From an uncultured delta proteobacterium (GTDB lineage Bacteria > Desulfobacterota > Syntrophorhabdia > Syntrophorhabdales > Syntrophorhabdaceae): a stretch of 12,502 bases of DNA. The DNA lies in NCBI GenBank assembly GCA_903872255.1, contig CAIQJW010000006.1, positions 1 to 12,502 of the forward strand. Reading direction: 5' to 3'. The translations under genes and the position numbers were made by a program. Shown here one piece after another: positions 1 to 7,036 of this stretch. Positions within the stretch are counted from its first letter, which is position 1, and each line of letters opens with the position of its first letter. A model generated the notes under the pieces. The model saw only the letters and a program-made list of their open reading frames with translations. It was not told the DNA's origin and made no database searches.

Positions 1-258
1 GAGATTGTTCGCAAAGCCCTGATAGTCAATGCAAACCGTTGATTATCAGGGCTTCACCTATTGCAGGCATTGTCAGATTATTCTCCAGGATGATGAATTA
101 TGTTCATTATGACGGGCATAAAATAGGCATAAAATCGGAGACTATACAGTCTGAAGATCAATATTGCTTAGCACCTACGAAGCAAGTATTAGGCACAAAA
201 TCAAAGGTTGCCGATTACCACACGAAAGAGAGTAGGCGAGTATCTATCGCACGGGCAA
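1..258. other. Left-edge stretch without a recognisable gene
   Basis: This stretch lies downstream of the 3' end of the minus-strand sensor kinase and runs to the window edge. A plus-strand open frame of 78 codons (39-275) crosses it and runs into the kinase gene on the opposite strand. Its product has no domain I recognise and its ATG has no clear ribosome binding site, so I do not call it a gene. Visible structure: a long hairpin at 14-54, a small tandem repeat of GGCATAAAAT near 115-135, and a TTGCTT/AAGCAA inverted pair at 164-185. I found no convincing terminator with a T-tract for the kinase gene. Confidence 0.5.
14..54. repeat. 16-bp-stem inverted repeat (hairpin) at left edge
   Basis: Positions 14-24 (AAGCCCTGATA) are the exact reverse complement of 44-54. 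After one G/T position (25 and 43), TCAA (26-29) pairs with TTGA (39-42), leaving a 9-base loop. In RNA the G/T position can form a wobble pair, giving a continuous 16-bp stem. There is no adjacent T-run, so it is not a standard intrinsic terminator. It could be an element end, a recombination site or an RNA structure belonging to a gene outside the window. Confidence 0.7.
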
Positions 259-3200
259 TCATAACCGGAACGTGAGTACGAACCTCGTTCCATCCTCCCG
301 TTCTATCCGGAGGGACCCTTCAAGCTGTTCTACAAGTATATGAACAAGCTGCAGCCCGAACCCTGTTGCCGTTTCGATGTTAACCGATTCCGGGATGCCG
401 ATGCCGTTATCCTCTACGATGAGCTTTGCATGGTTGTCCTTCATTGAAAAGAAAACCAGTATCCTGCCGCCGCCCATGCCGGTGAAAGCGTATTTCATTG
501 TGTTCGTGATAAGCTCGTTGATGATAATGCCGACGGGGGAGAGGATCTTGGCGTCGAGGGCGATGTCGTCTACACGTGTCTCTACGTCCACCCTTTCCCG
601 GTTGGGGAAATTGGCCACGATCTCATAGACCAGGGCGGCGAGATATTCCCTTGCCGATATGGCCCTGAAATCGTTAGAGCGGTAGAGCTTCTCATACAGG
701 ACCATCATGCTCCGCACACGGTTCTCTGTATCATGAAAGGCAGAGACGGCCGACGGGTCTTTCAGCGTGTCCGACTGGAGGGAGAGGAGACTCATGATGA
801 CGTTCATGTTGTTCTTTATCCTGTGGTGCACTTCTTTCAGGAGGAGTTCCTTTTCGGTGAGGAGGCGCTTGATCTGCTCCTCGGTTAGCTTGCGCTCGGT
901 GATGTCTACGATCTGAGAGACAAAATATTGAGGGTGGCCCTCGTCACCCCGGACGAGAGAGACGCTCAAAAGGACCCAGATCAGGTTGCCCCCCTTGCCG
1001 AAATAGCGTTTTTCCATCCGGTAGGTGTCGATCTCGCCTTCCAGCATTTGGCGAACATACGCCAGGTCCTCCTCGAGATCATCGGGGTGAGTGATTTCCT
1101 GAAAGGATAAGCGGGGCATTTCCTCTGCGGTATAACCCAACAGATTGCACAGGGCCTTGTTCGTTTTGATGAAAGCCCCCCCGGTTGAGACGAGAGCGAC
1201 ACCGATCGGGGCAAATTCGAATGCGCTTGAGAAACGCGCCTCGCTTTCCCGCAATGTGGCTTCCGCGTTGATCCGGTCTGTGACCTCGGACAGCGTGAAG
1301 ACGAGTCCGGTGACCTTGCCTGAATCCAGTATGGGCATCAGGCTCCAGTCCCAATAGGTCACGCCGCGTTCCGGCTGGTCCGGGAATACGAAGGGTTTTG
1401 CGGCAACGAAATAGGATTCACCTGTATCGACGACCCGCTGGAAGATAGCCTTGTTCTCTTCGTGAGGATAGAGTTCAAAGTGATTCTTTCCGGGGAAGGA
1501 GGAGGGATCGAATCCGCATGTTTCGGCATAGGCACGATTGACCCAGATAAAATTGAATCGGGGGTCGAGAAATACCGCCATCATGTGCGTATGGTCCAGG
1601 ATGCCTGACAGTAGTTGATTTGATTCCGAAAGCTTGTCCTCTATGAGCTTGCGGTCGGTGATGTCGCGAACAATAGCCCATAACTCTGAAGGGTGACCTT
1701 CGTCGTCTTTAACGAGAAAGGTTCGCAGCTCAACGGGGAAGACGGTGCCGTCTTTGCGGATGTATTCCTTTTCATACACATCGGAAAAACCACGCACCAT
1801 TATCTGATCATTGATAATGTTCGACTCGAAGGAGTGCCATTTCTCAGGCGTCAGATCCTGATAGGTCAGTCCCGACAACTCCTCCATCGAATAACCAAGC
1901 ATATCCATGAAAGACTGATTCACCTCAGCAATGTTTCCGGTCATGTCAACGAACACCAATGCGTCCGTCATGGTCTCGTGCAGCCGCCGATATTTCGTTT
2001 CGCTGGCTTTCGCCCTCTCTTGGGCCTCTTTGCGCTCGGTGATGTCGAAATAGGTGATCACAACGCCGTGCCCCTCTATCGGCAGCGGCGCGGCAGTAAC
2101 ACTGAGCCACGTGACCGCTTCGTCGGGCTTGACAATGCCCATTTCCACATTTACTACCGTCCGCCTTTCCCTCAGCGCCCGGACGCTGGCGTATTCATCG
2201 GGCGGCATCAAAGTACCATCCGGGCGGATGATACGCCACTCGGGACTGTCAATACTACGCCGGGCATGGTATTCTTGTGACAGGCCGAGCAGGTTTCGAG
2301 CCATCAGGTTACTTTCCAGTATCTTGCCTGTCTCGTCTGACACGGTAATGCCCAGCGGGAAGCCATCGAACATGGTTTTGTACTTGGTCAGGGTCACCTG
2401 CAACATGTTCTCGGTCCGCTTGCGTTCGGTGATGTCCCTGAAATACCAGACCCTGCCGTAGTATTCCCCGTTTGCCCCGAGCATGGGCGCCGAGTACCGG
2501 TCCAGGGTGATGTCGCCTATCAGGCTGATTTCGTCCCGGCTGATTTCGTCCCGATGCTCGTACAGGTACCGGACCTTTACGAGAAACTCGTCCGGCCGGA
2601 CCAGTCGGTGCAGGACCGACCGGAGAACCTCTTCGTCGGAGCCCGATTCAAGGGCCTTGCCGGGGATGCCCCATATATCGACGAATCGTCGATTGAACGA
2701 AACGGTCCTTCCGTTTTCGTCCACAACGAGAATACCGTCCAGGGAATTTTCCTGCTGCGTCCGGAGGACGGCGTTCGCAAATTCCAGTTTGCCCTCCACC
2801 TGCTTTCGGTCGGTGATGTCAGTATGTGCGGACACCATAACTCTCCCGAATTCCGGATGATCAAATAAGGAGACATGTATATAACACCACAAATATGTTC
2901 CATCTTTCTTTATGTTTTTGATCTCTCCATGCCATTCTCCGGTTGCCAGGAGTAAATCTACAATAGACACTCTGGTTTCAGTCGGTGTTTTGTCGGTGGG
3001 TGCGTTCACCTTATCGACATGCATCCCGATTATTTCGCCGGGGCTATAGCCGAACATTTTCTCGAATTTCGTATTTGTCCATTTGATAATGTTGTCATCC
3101 ACTCCAATGAGGAAGATACCCTCAGTCACGGTCTCGGTGACGGCCGCTTGCAACTTTTCGATATCCTCCCTTTGCTTGCGGCCGGTTATATCAATGCAGG

Positions 3201-3954
3201 TCCCAGCCATGCAAACCGGTCGGCCGTGGGTGTCGTAGACGCCCCGCCCCAGGGCGCTGATCCAGCGCACCTGTCCGTCAGGGCGGACGATGCGGTATTC
3301 GCTTGACAGGAACACGTGGTCCTTCAACGCCCGCTCGATCTGAAACTCGGCATTCGCCCAGTCTTCAGGATGCACAATATTCCGCCAGGCCTCAAATGAA
3401 GCGGGGGCCTTATCCTTGTCCAGCCCAAAAAGTTCGAACATCTGCGGTGTCCACTCAACGGAACCGCCTGCAATATCCCAATCCCACATTCCCACACCGG
3501 AGGATCGCTGGGCCAATTCGAGGCGCTCGTTTGTCTTGGACAGGGACTGCTCGTTCTCCTTGATTTCCTGTTTGGCTTTATGGAGCTTGAATGCCATCTT
3601 GATGGAGGCGTCAAGGACGGTCTCTCCGGAGTCCTTCACGACGTAGCCGTAGGAGGTTATCTTTTCTGTCTTTTCCACTATATCGGGTTGGGTGTAGCTG
3701 GAGAGGAAGAGGACGGGGATGTCCCTTTCCTTAAGGATGACCTCGGCGCACTCGGTGCCGTCCATCTTCCCTGTTCCCAGGTTGATGTCCATGAGGATGA
3801 GGGCGATATCGGGGGTAGTGCGTACCTTTTCTATGGCCTTCTCGCCGGAGTGGGCGGTGATCACCCCGTACCCGTGCTTCTCCAGGGCCTTCTTCTGGGC
3901 CATGGCGATGAGGGCCTCGTCCTCGACGAGGAGAATGATCTTCTTATCTGACAT
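259..3954 (-). CDS. Multi-PAS hybrid sensor histidine kinase (REC, seven PAS, HisKA_2, HATPase)
   Basis: Predicted soluble sensor kinase of 1231 residues with no signal peptide or membrane segment. An N-terminal receiver domain (about 4-125) has acidic E11/D12, phospho-acceptor D56 in LMDIN, S85/S86 and K107. A short helical linker (about 125-145) leads into seven consecutive PAS domains, roughly 146-262, 268-385, 394-513, 522-642, 652-770, 780-895 and 905-1022; most end in the PAC-type signature DITERK or DITDRK. The C-terminus is a HisKA_2 dimerisation domain with EVHHRIKNN (H1043/H1044), followed by HATPase_c with the N box NELITN (N1146), DNGIGIP (D1182) and a GFGLQLV G2 box. The ATG at 3954 has GGAGG nine bases upstream (3964-3968). 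With the receiver first, the protein could take a phosphoryl group from another kinase or self-regulate. Ligands are unknown; no response-regulator partner is adjacent, so it looks like an orphan. A 15-bp in-frame duplication lies in PAS 3. Confidence 0.95.
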   Translation of the reverse strand: MSDKKIILLVEDEALIAMAQKKALEKHGYGVITAHSGEKAIEKVRTTPDIALILMDINLGTGKMDGTECAEVILKERDIPVLFLSSYTQPDIVEKTEKITSYGYVVKDSGETVLDASIKMAFKLHKAKQEIKENEQSLSKTNERLELAQRSSGVGMWDWDIAGGSVEWTPQMFELFGLDKDKAPASFEAWRNIVHPEDWANAEFQIERALKDHVFLSSEYRIVRPDGQVRWISALGRGVYDTHGRPVCMAGTCIDITGRKQREDIEKLQAAVTETVTEGIFLIGVDDNIIKWTNTKFEKMFGYSPGEIIGMHVDKVNAPTDKTPTETRVSIVDLLLATGEWHGEIKNIKKDGTYLWCYIHVSLFDHPEFGRVMVSAHTDITDRKQVEGKLEFANAVLRTQQENSLDGILVVDENGRTVSFNRRFVDIWGIPGKALESGSDEEVLRSVLHRLVRPDEFLVKVRYLYEHRDEISRDEISLIGDITLDRYSAPMLGANGEYYGRVWYFRDITERKRTENMLQVTLTKYKTMFDGFPLGITVSDETGKILESNLMARNLLGLSQEYHARRSIDSPEWRIIRPDGTLMPPDEYASVRALRERRTVVNVEMGIVKPDEAVTWLSVTAAPLPIEGHGVVITYFDITERKEAQERAKASETKYRRLHETMTDALVFVDMTGNIAEVNQSFMDMLGYSMEELSGLTYQDLTPEKWHSFESNIINDQIMVRGFSDVYEKEYIRKDGTVFPVELRTFLVKDDEGHPSELWAIVRDITDRKLIEDKLSESNQLLSGILDHTHMMAVFLDPRFNFIWVNRAYAETCGFDPSSFPGKNHFELYPHEENKAIFQRVVDTGESYFVAAKPFVFPDQPERGVTYWDWSLMPILDSGKVTGLVFTLSEVTDRINAEATLRESEARFSSAFEFAPIGVALVSTGGAFIKTNKALCNLLGYTAEEMPRLSFQEITHPDDLEEDLAYVRQMLEGEIDTYRMEKRYFGKGGNLIWVLLSVSLVRGDEGHPQYFVSQIVDITERKLTEEQIKRLLTEKELLLKEVHHRIKNNMNVIMSLLSLQSDTLKDPSAVSAFHDTENRVRSMMVLYEKLYRSNDFRAISAREYLAALVYEIVANFPNRERVDVETRVDDIALDAKILSPVGIIINELITNTMKYAFTGMGGGRILVFFSMKDNHAKLIVEDNGIGIPESVNIETATGFGLQLVHILVEQLEGSLRIEREDGTRFVLTFRL
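2523..2552. repeat. Perfect 15-bp tandem duplication inside the kinase gene
   Basis: GGCTGATTTCGTCCC occurs twice with no gap (2523-2537 and 2538-2552). Read on the minus strand, this gives the peptide RDEIS twice, around residues 468-477 in PAS domain 3. It preserves frame, and the two copies are identical even at wobble positions, which points to a recent slippage or duplication event. Confidence 0.95.
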
Positions 3955-4394
3955 GAATCAGTGCCTCCAGCACTACCCATAAACATCTGACGACAGGGTT
4001 ATATCTCGATGGTAGTATTGCAGAATAATTCTTTTGGGTAAACATTATTTATTGCCGTGAGAAATGCTGCATGTCGATGGGGTATGGACAGAACAATATT
4101 TCAGGAAGTTATCGGTGACCTCTCTTTTACTCAAGTACAATACCCCACGTCCTGCGGCAGCTGCGTCGTTGACAACGCTGATTACTTTTTACTGTCTTGA
4201 CCTGAATGCTTTCGCTGGGGACTCCGTTATGTCGGTGAGGAGATGCCTTCGGACGAAAACCAATTCCAGAACAGACACTAAAAAATTTTGGGGAAGTCGT
4301 TTTTGTATGAGCGGTTGACGTAAACAGGGGGTGGGGAATCCCGTGGGAAAATCGGGTGGTCATGGGGGTCTCAGGGAAAAAGAATGCTTTTTTC
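3955..4394. other. Gene-free stretch between kinase start and CHAT remnant
   Basis: About 440 bases separate the start of the kinase gene from the stop of the CHAT remnant. The kinase ribosome binding site (GGAGG, minus strand) is at 3964-3968. I could not identify a convincing promoter for the kinase. Open frames of about 80 codons exist on both strands (4064-4318 plus, 4127-4363 minus), but neither product resembles a known domain and they overlap each other. The stretch may be decayed sequence accompanying the CHAT remnant. Confidence 0.5.
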
Positions 4395-4616
4395 TTACGG
4401 CTCGCCCAGACGCATGAACGCCGCCAAGGAGAAGGGATTGGTTGTGCCGTATCTCTTCTTGACCTCTGATAGCTCCCTCAGCATTGCCTGCCTCAGTGCC
4501 TCCGGTCTCCTCATCTTCTTTACGAGGACGTTGGTGTAGAAGTTCACCATGAGTTCCTTTGTCTCCCTGTCCGGGACGCTCCACGGGGACATGACAAGAC
4601 CTTTCGTTCCCTGCAC
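4395..4616 (-). pseudogene. C-terminal remnant of a CHAT-domain (caspase-like) protein
   Basis: The 73-residue product contains GLVMSPWSVPDRETKELMV, then ALRQAMLRELSEVKKRYG, then NPFSLAAFMRLGEP and a stop. This matches the end of CHAT-domain proteases: the strand and loop after the catalytic cysteine (typically LVMSLWSVPD...), the terminal helices, and the closing WAAFVLIGxP-like motif. The domain's catalytic histidine and cysteine (HGxF and SAC[ND]T) should lie upstream but are absent; the open frame closes at a stop at 4647-4649 and similarity begins only near GTKGLV. No ribosome binding site precedes the GTG at 4616 or the internal ATG at 4592. I read it as the 3' stub of a deleted gene, probably inactive. 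CHAT proteins often carry TPR repeats or act in peptidase and defence modules; nothing of that kind remains nearby. Confidence 0.7.
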
Positions 4617-4632
4617 CCCTATTGTATCTAGC

Positions 4633-4674
4633 CTGTCACCAATTATTTATAATTATCACAGGGCGGGGTGACAG
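4633..4674. repeat. Inverted repeat around an AT-rich core
   Basis: CTGTCACC at 4633-4640 is the exact reverse complement of GGTGACAG at 4667-4674. The spacer is AT-rich and contains its own small palindrome, ATTAT-TT-ATAAT (4642-4653). It lies immediately upstream of the CHAT remnant. It could be an operator or an element end; no adjacent gene decides this. Confidence 0.5.
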
Positions 4675-4820
4675 CAGGGTGTCATCGAACAAAACAATAT
4701 CAGTTTGTCTTGGTAAAATATAAAGCATCAGTATGGTAATTGTATGACAAATACACCAAAATGGAAGCATACATTTCGCTGAAGAGGCTGGCTCTGGTTT
4801 CCGTATTATTTCGACTTAGT

Positions 4821-4868
4821 GCTTACCAGGTGCTTACCCAATATTGTTCACTTTGAAACAAGCTTACC
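4821..4868. repeat. Three direct copies of GCTTACC beside the tRNA 3' end
   Basis: The heptamer GCTTACC occurs at 4821-4827, 4832-4838 and 4862-4868, so the starts are 11 and 30 bases apart, close to whole helical turns. The third copy is part of an imperfect palindrome (GCTTACCGGGTAGC, 4862-4875). The array sits 33 bases beyond the 3' end of a tRNA gene, a common integration target. Arm-type integrase sites would look like this, but no integrase gene and no second tRNA 3'-end copy is in the window. Confidence 0.4.
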
Positions 4869-4900
4869 GGGTAGCATACGTAAGTACCTTAAATTATTAA

Positions 4901-4984
4901 TGCCTGGGACGAGAATCGAACTCGTACACTCATACGAGCGAGGGATTTTAAGTCCCTTGCGTCTACCTATTCCGCCACCCAGGC
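4901..4984 (-). tRNA. tRNA-Leu (anticodon UAA)
   Basis: The minus strand folds as a class II tRNA of 84 nucleotides. The acceptor stem is GCCTGGG/CCCAGGC with discriminator A at 4901. The D arm contains GGCGGAATAGGTAGACGC. The anticodon stem AGGGA/TCCCT holds loop CTTAAAA, giving anticodon UAA (4948-4950). A long variable arm (about CGCTCGTATGAGTGT) is followed by T arm ACGAG-TTCGATT-CTCGT. The long variable arm and the anticodon identify leucine. CCA is not encoded (TTA follows the discriminator), so it must be added enzymatically. Transcription starts from the promoter at 4993-5021, leaving almost no 5' leader. Confidence 0.97.
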
Positions 4985-4992
4985 ACCCATTC

Positions 4993-5021
4993 TTTATAAT
5001 AGGAAAAGGTTGGCTTGTCAA
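4993..5021 (-). promoter_or_regulatory. Sigma70-type promoter for tRNA-Leu
   Basis: On the minus strand, TTGACA (5021-5016) is followed after exactly 17 bases by TATAAA (4998-4993). The predicted start is about 4986, only a base or two before the mature tRNA 5' end at 4984. The -35 is a perfect match and the -10 matches five of six. Confidence 0.8.
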
Positions 5022-5039
5022 ACTTAAAAGACCGCTTTA

Positions 5040-5068
5040 TTGACAGGGCGGGGTTTTTCCCATATTCT
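5040..5068 (+). promoter_or_regulatory. Sigma70-type promoter for plsY
   Basis: TTGACA (5040-5045), a 17-base spacer and TATTCT (5063-5068). The predicted transcription start, 6-7 bases past the -10, is near 5075, one or two bases before the plsY ATG at 5077. The message would therefore be leaderless or nearly so. The -35 lies 18 bp from the -35 of the divergent tRNA promoter. Confidence 0.65.
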
Positions 5069-5076
5069 GTCCGGGT

Positions 5077-5682
5077 ATGGTTAATAACAATGCAATAAAC
5101 GTGCTTTTAATAGTGCTCGCGTACCTTATCGGGTCGATACCTGTGGGTGTTATCCTGGGGAAAATGAAGGGCATTGACCCGAGAAAAACGGGGAGCGGGA
5201 ATATAGGTGCTACGAATGTCATGCGGGCGGGGGGAAAGGCGCTGGGTATTATTACACTTCTCGGGGATGCGGCGAAGGGTTTTATCCCGGTCATTCTTGC
5301 AAGGGTGCTCGGTTTTGATGTATTGATCATCGCGATCGTCGGCCTGGCGGCCTTTCTGGGGCACATCTTTCCGGTTTTTCTGCGGTTCAAGGGAGGGAAG
5401 GGCGTTGCAACCGCTCTCGGGGTGTACATCGCTATAGGACCGCTCGTCATACTCGGTGCTTTTATCGTGTTCGTTATTGTGTTTATTATCTGGCGCTATG
5501 TATCGCTGGCGTCCATAGTGGGGGCTATAGTGATCCCGATAGGGCTTTATTTAGCAAAGGCGCCATTAGGATTTGTGGTGATGGCAGGCCTGATCGGGAT
5601 CATCGTCATAATCCGCCACAAAGAGAATATTTCCCGCCTCATCAAAGGCACGGAGAATAAGCTGTCATTCAAGAAGGCCTGA
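5077..5682 (+). CDS. plsY: Glycerol-3-phosphate acyltransferase PlsY
   Basis: PlsY acylates position 1 of glycerol-3-phosphate using acyl-phosphate, the first membrane step of phospholipid synthesis. The 201-residue product has the family's normal length and about five membrane spans. Conserved blocks: YLIGSIPVG (16-24), GSGNIGATN (39-47), GHIFPVFLRFKGGKGVAT (95-112) with the GGKG loop, and RYVSLASI (140-147). It ends in a basic tail. The ATG at 5077 has no Shine-Dalgarno sequence, and the promoter predicts transcription starting within two bases of it, so leaderless initiation is likely. An in-frame GTG at 5101 would give a family-typical N-terminus but also lacks a ribosome binding site. 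The gene is monocistronic: divergent from the tRNA and convergent with the radical SAM gene. Confidence 0.96.
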   Translation: MVNNNAINVLLIVLAYLIGSIPVGVILGKMKGIDPRKTGSGNIGATNVMRAGGKALGIITLLGDAAKGFIPVILARVLGFDVLIIAIVGLAAFLGHIFPVFLRFKGGKGVATALGVYIAIGPLVILGAFIVFVIVFIIWRYVSLASIVGAIVIPIGLYLAKAPLGFVVMAGLIGIIVIIRHKENISRLIKGTENKLSFKKA

Positions 5683-5707
5683 TGGTCAAAGTGTCCAACC
5701 ATTTTTT
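5682..5707 (+). terminator. Possible weak intrinsic terminator of plsY
   Basis: ATGGT (5682-5686) pairs with ACCAT (5698-5702) and is followed by a run of six T (5702-5707). The stem is only five base pairs with an 11-base loop, so termination here would be weak. The GC-rich palindrome further on (5757-5772) may contribute. Confidence 0.35.
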
Positions 5708-5723
5708 GTTACTGCATTAAAGA

Positions 5724-5778
5724 AAAAACAAAACCTTGGATCCCGAACACCCAGAGGGTACCCGGCGCCGGGATGACG
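5724..5778. repeat. Dispersed palindromic repeat in convergent gap, possible bidirectional terminator
   Basis: The element starts with AAAAACAAAACCTTGGATC and continues into CCCG (5742-5745). It then holds the perfect palindromes GGGTACCC (5757-5764) and CCCGGCGCCGGG (5761-5772) and ends in GGGATGACGG. The same leading motif recurs at 8066-8087 and 8268-8289, both in the island at 8019-8602. Here it sits between the stops of plsY and the radical SAM gene. Read on the minus strand, the palindrome is followed by a T-rich run (GGTTTTGTTTTTTC), so it could terminate the radical SAM transcript. Confidence 0.6.
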
Positions 5779-5812
5779 GGGATGCGAGTTCTATCCTGGG
5801 CAGGGGCCATTT

Positions 5813-7036
5813 TTATTTTTCTTTGTTAATGAAGCAGGAAGGGTCTTCGTTTAGGTAATCCCCGGTCAAAGCCATGGCGCGTCCCCTGCAGCCTCCGCAG
5901 ATCTTGTTGTATTTACAGTCGCCGCAGCGGCCTTTAAGCGTGTGTTCGCGGTTCCTCAGGCTGACGAAAACCTCGCTTTCCCGCCATATCGAATCGAAGG
6001 AATGCTCCCGTACATTGCCGGCATTGACCTCGACAAAAGGGCAGGGCCAGACATCGCCGTTTGCCTTTATGTACACGAAGCCTCTGCCTGCAGCGCAGCC
6101 GTGGAACGTTTTCTCCGCCATTTTCATCCATATGCCGTCTGTTTTGCCGCTCTGTTCCATCAGGAACGGCCAGTACTGGGGGCCGGCAACCGGTTCGACT
6201 ATTGTGGACACGTCCTTCTGCTTGTCTTTGAGGAAATTGAGGAGCCTTTCGTTCTCCGTTATATCAAGGGTGGCGCTCTCTATGTTGCTTCCCCTTCCCA
6301 CGGGGACGAGCTGGTACATGAGCATGATGCCGGAGCCTTTTTTGTCGGCCAACTCGATAAGGTCCGTCAGGGTGTCGAAATTGTACTCCATGGCCGTGAC
6401 ATTGATCTGGAGGAGGATGCCCGCCTTTGTGATGGCCTTCATTCCCCTCATCGCCAGGTCGAATGCGTTGGGGTTTGCCCTGATCCTGTTGTGTATCTCG
6501 GGGACGGAGGAGTCAAGGCTGACCGCGGCGCCGACGACCCCGGCGCCTGCAAGCCTTTCCGCCATGGCGTCATCGATCAGTGTCGCGTTCGTGGCGATGA
6601 CGTTTGCGAAACCCGCCTTGCGTGAATGGGCGAACAGTTCAAAGATATCGGGACGGACGAGCGGTTCGCCGCCGGTATAAACAAGCATCCTGAACTCGTC
6701 GGCAAGGGCGAGCTCGTCGATGAAACGTTTTGCCTCATCGGTGGTGAGCTCATCCGGCGCAGGCTTGCCGGATGTCGCGTGGCAGTGGATACACCGCAGG
6801 TTGCAGGCGCCCGTGACCTCCCACGCGGGGTGGGCCGGGAACCCGATGCAGCCCATGCCGTACGCGCCGGCCGCGACGGGAAGCGACTTCATGCTGTGCC
6901 TGAAAAGCCAGGTGCCGAAATGGTCCCACTTCACGAGATGCTTGAAATACAGGACGCTGCCGAGCTGTTTCGTCACGAGGCTGGGAGGCCAGAATATCCG
7001 TCTGAGCGGTATAGGGCACTTACCGAAAAGACCCAT
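5813..7036 (-). CDS. Radical SAM/SPASM domain protein
   Basis: A 407-residue enzyme of unknown substrate. The radical SAM core carries CNLRCIHC (C78, C82, C85) binding the 4Fe-4S cluster that cleaves S-adenosylmethionine, and TGGEP (121-125) for SAM contacts. A C-terminal SPASM region supplies ligands for auxiliary clusters: C314, C332, then C371/C374/C380/C383 (CxxCx5CxxC) and C401. This layout matches the PqqE/anSME/AhbD-NirJ superfamily, which includes peptide-modifying enzymes and enzymes acting on haem precursors. The frame is open up to 7165, but that would overlap UbiA by 130 bases. I start at the ATG at 7036, five bases after GAGG (7042-7045); the ATG at 7039 is the alternative. The UbiA stop TGA (7038-7036) overlaps this start, so translation is probably coupled. 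No precursor-peptide gene is visible, so a small-molecule substrate linked to the UbiA product is my preferred guess. Confidence 0.92.
   Translation of the reverse strand: MGLFGKCPIPLRRIFWPPSLVTKQLGSVLYFKHLVKWDHFGTWLFRHSMKSLPVAAGAYGMGCIGFPAHPAWEVTGACNLRCIHCHATSGKPAPDELTTDEAKRFIDELALADEFRMLVYTGGEPLVRPDIFELFAHSRKAGFANVIATNATLIDDAMAERLAGAGVVGAAVSLDSSVPEIHNRIRANPNAFDLAMRGMKAITKAGILLQINVTAMEYNFDTLTDLIELADKKGSGIMLMYQLVPVGRGSNIESATLDITENERLLNFLKDKQKDVSTIVEPVAGPQYWPFLMEQSGKTDGIWMKMAEKTFHGCAAGRGFVYIKANGDVWPCPFVEVNAGNVREHSFDSIWRESEVFVSLRNREHTLKGRCGDCKYNKICGGCRGRAMALTGDYLNEDPSCFINKEK

Noticed and set aside
39..275. Plus-strand open frame of 78 codons at the left edge
   Set aside because: The product matches no family I know, there is no ribosome binding site, and its end overlaps the kinase gene on the other strand.
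1693..2280. 195-codon open frame antisense to the kinase gene
   Set aside because: It lies wholly within a gene with unmistakable domains, and its product has no recognisable domain; long antisense frames are expected in such GC-rich codon use.
4064..4363. Opposing open frames of about 80 codons in the kinase upstream region
   Set aside because: They overlap each other on opposite strands, resemble nothing known and lack ribosome binding sites.
4760..4855. 31-codon plus-strand frame before the tRNA
   Set aside because: No ribosome binding site and no recognisable product; length is within chance expectation.
4819..5043. Plus-strand open frame running through the tRNA-Leu gene
   Set aside because: The tRNA folds perfectly on the other strand, so this frame is fortuitous.
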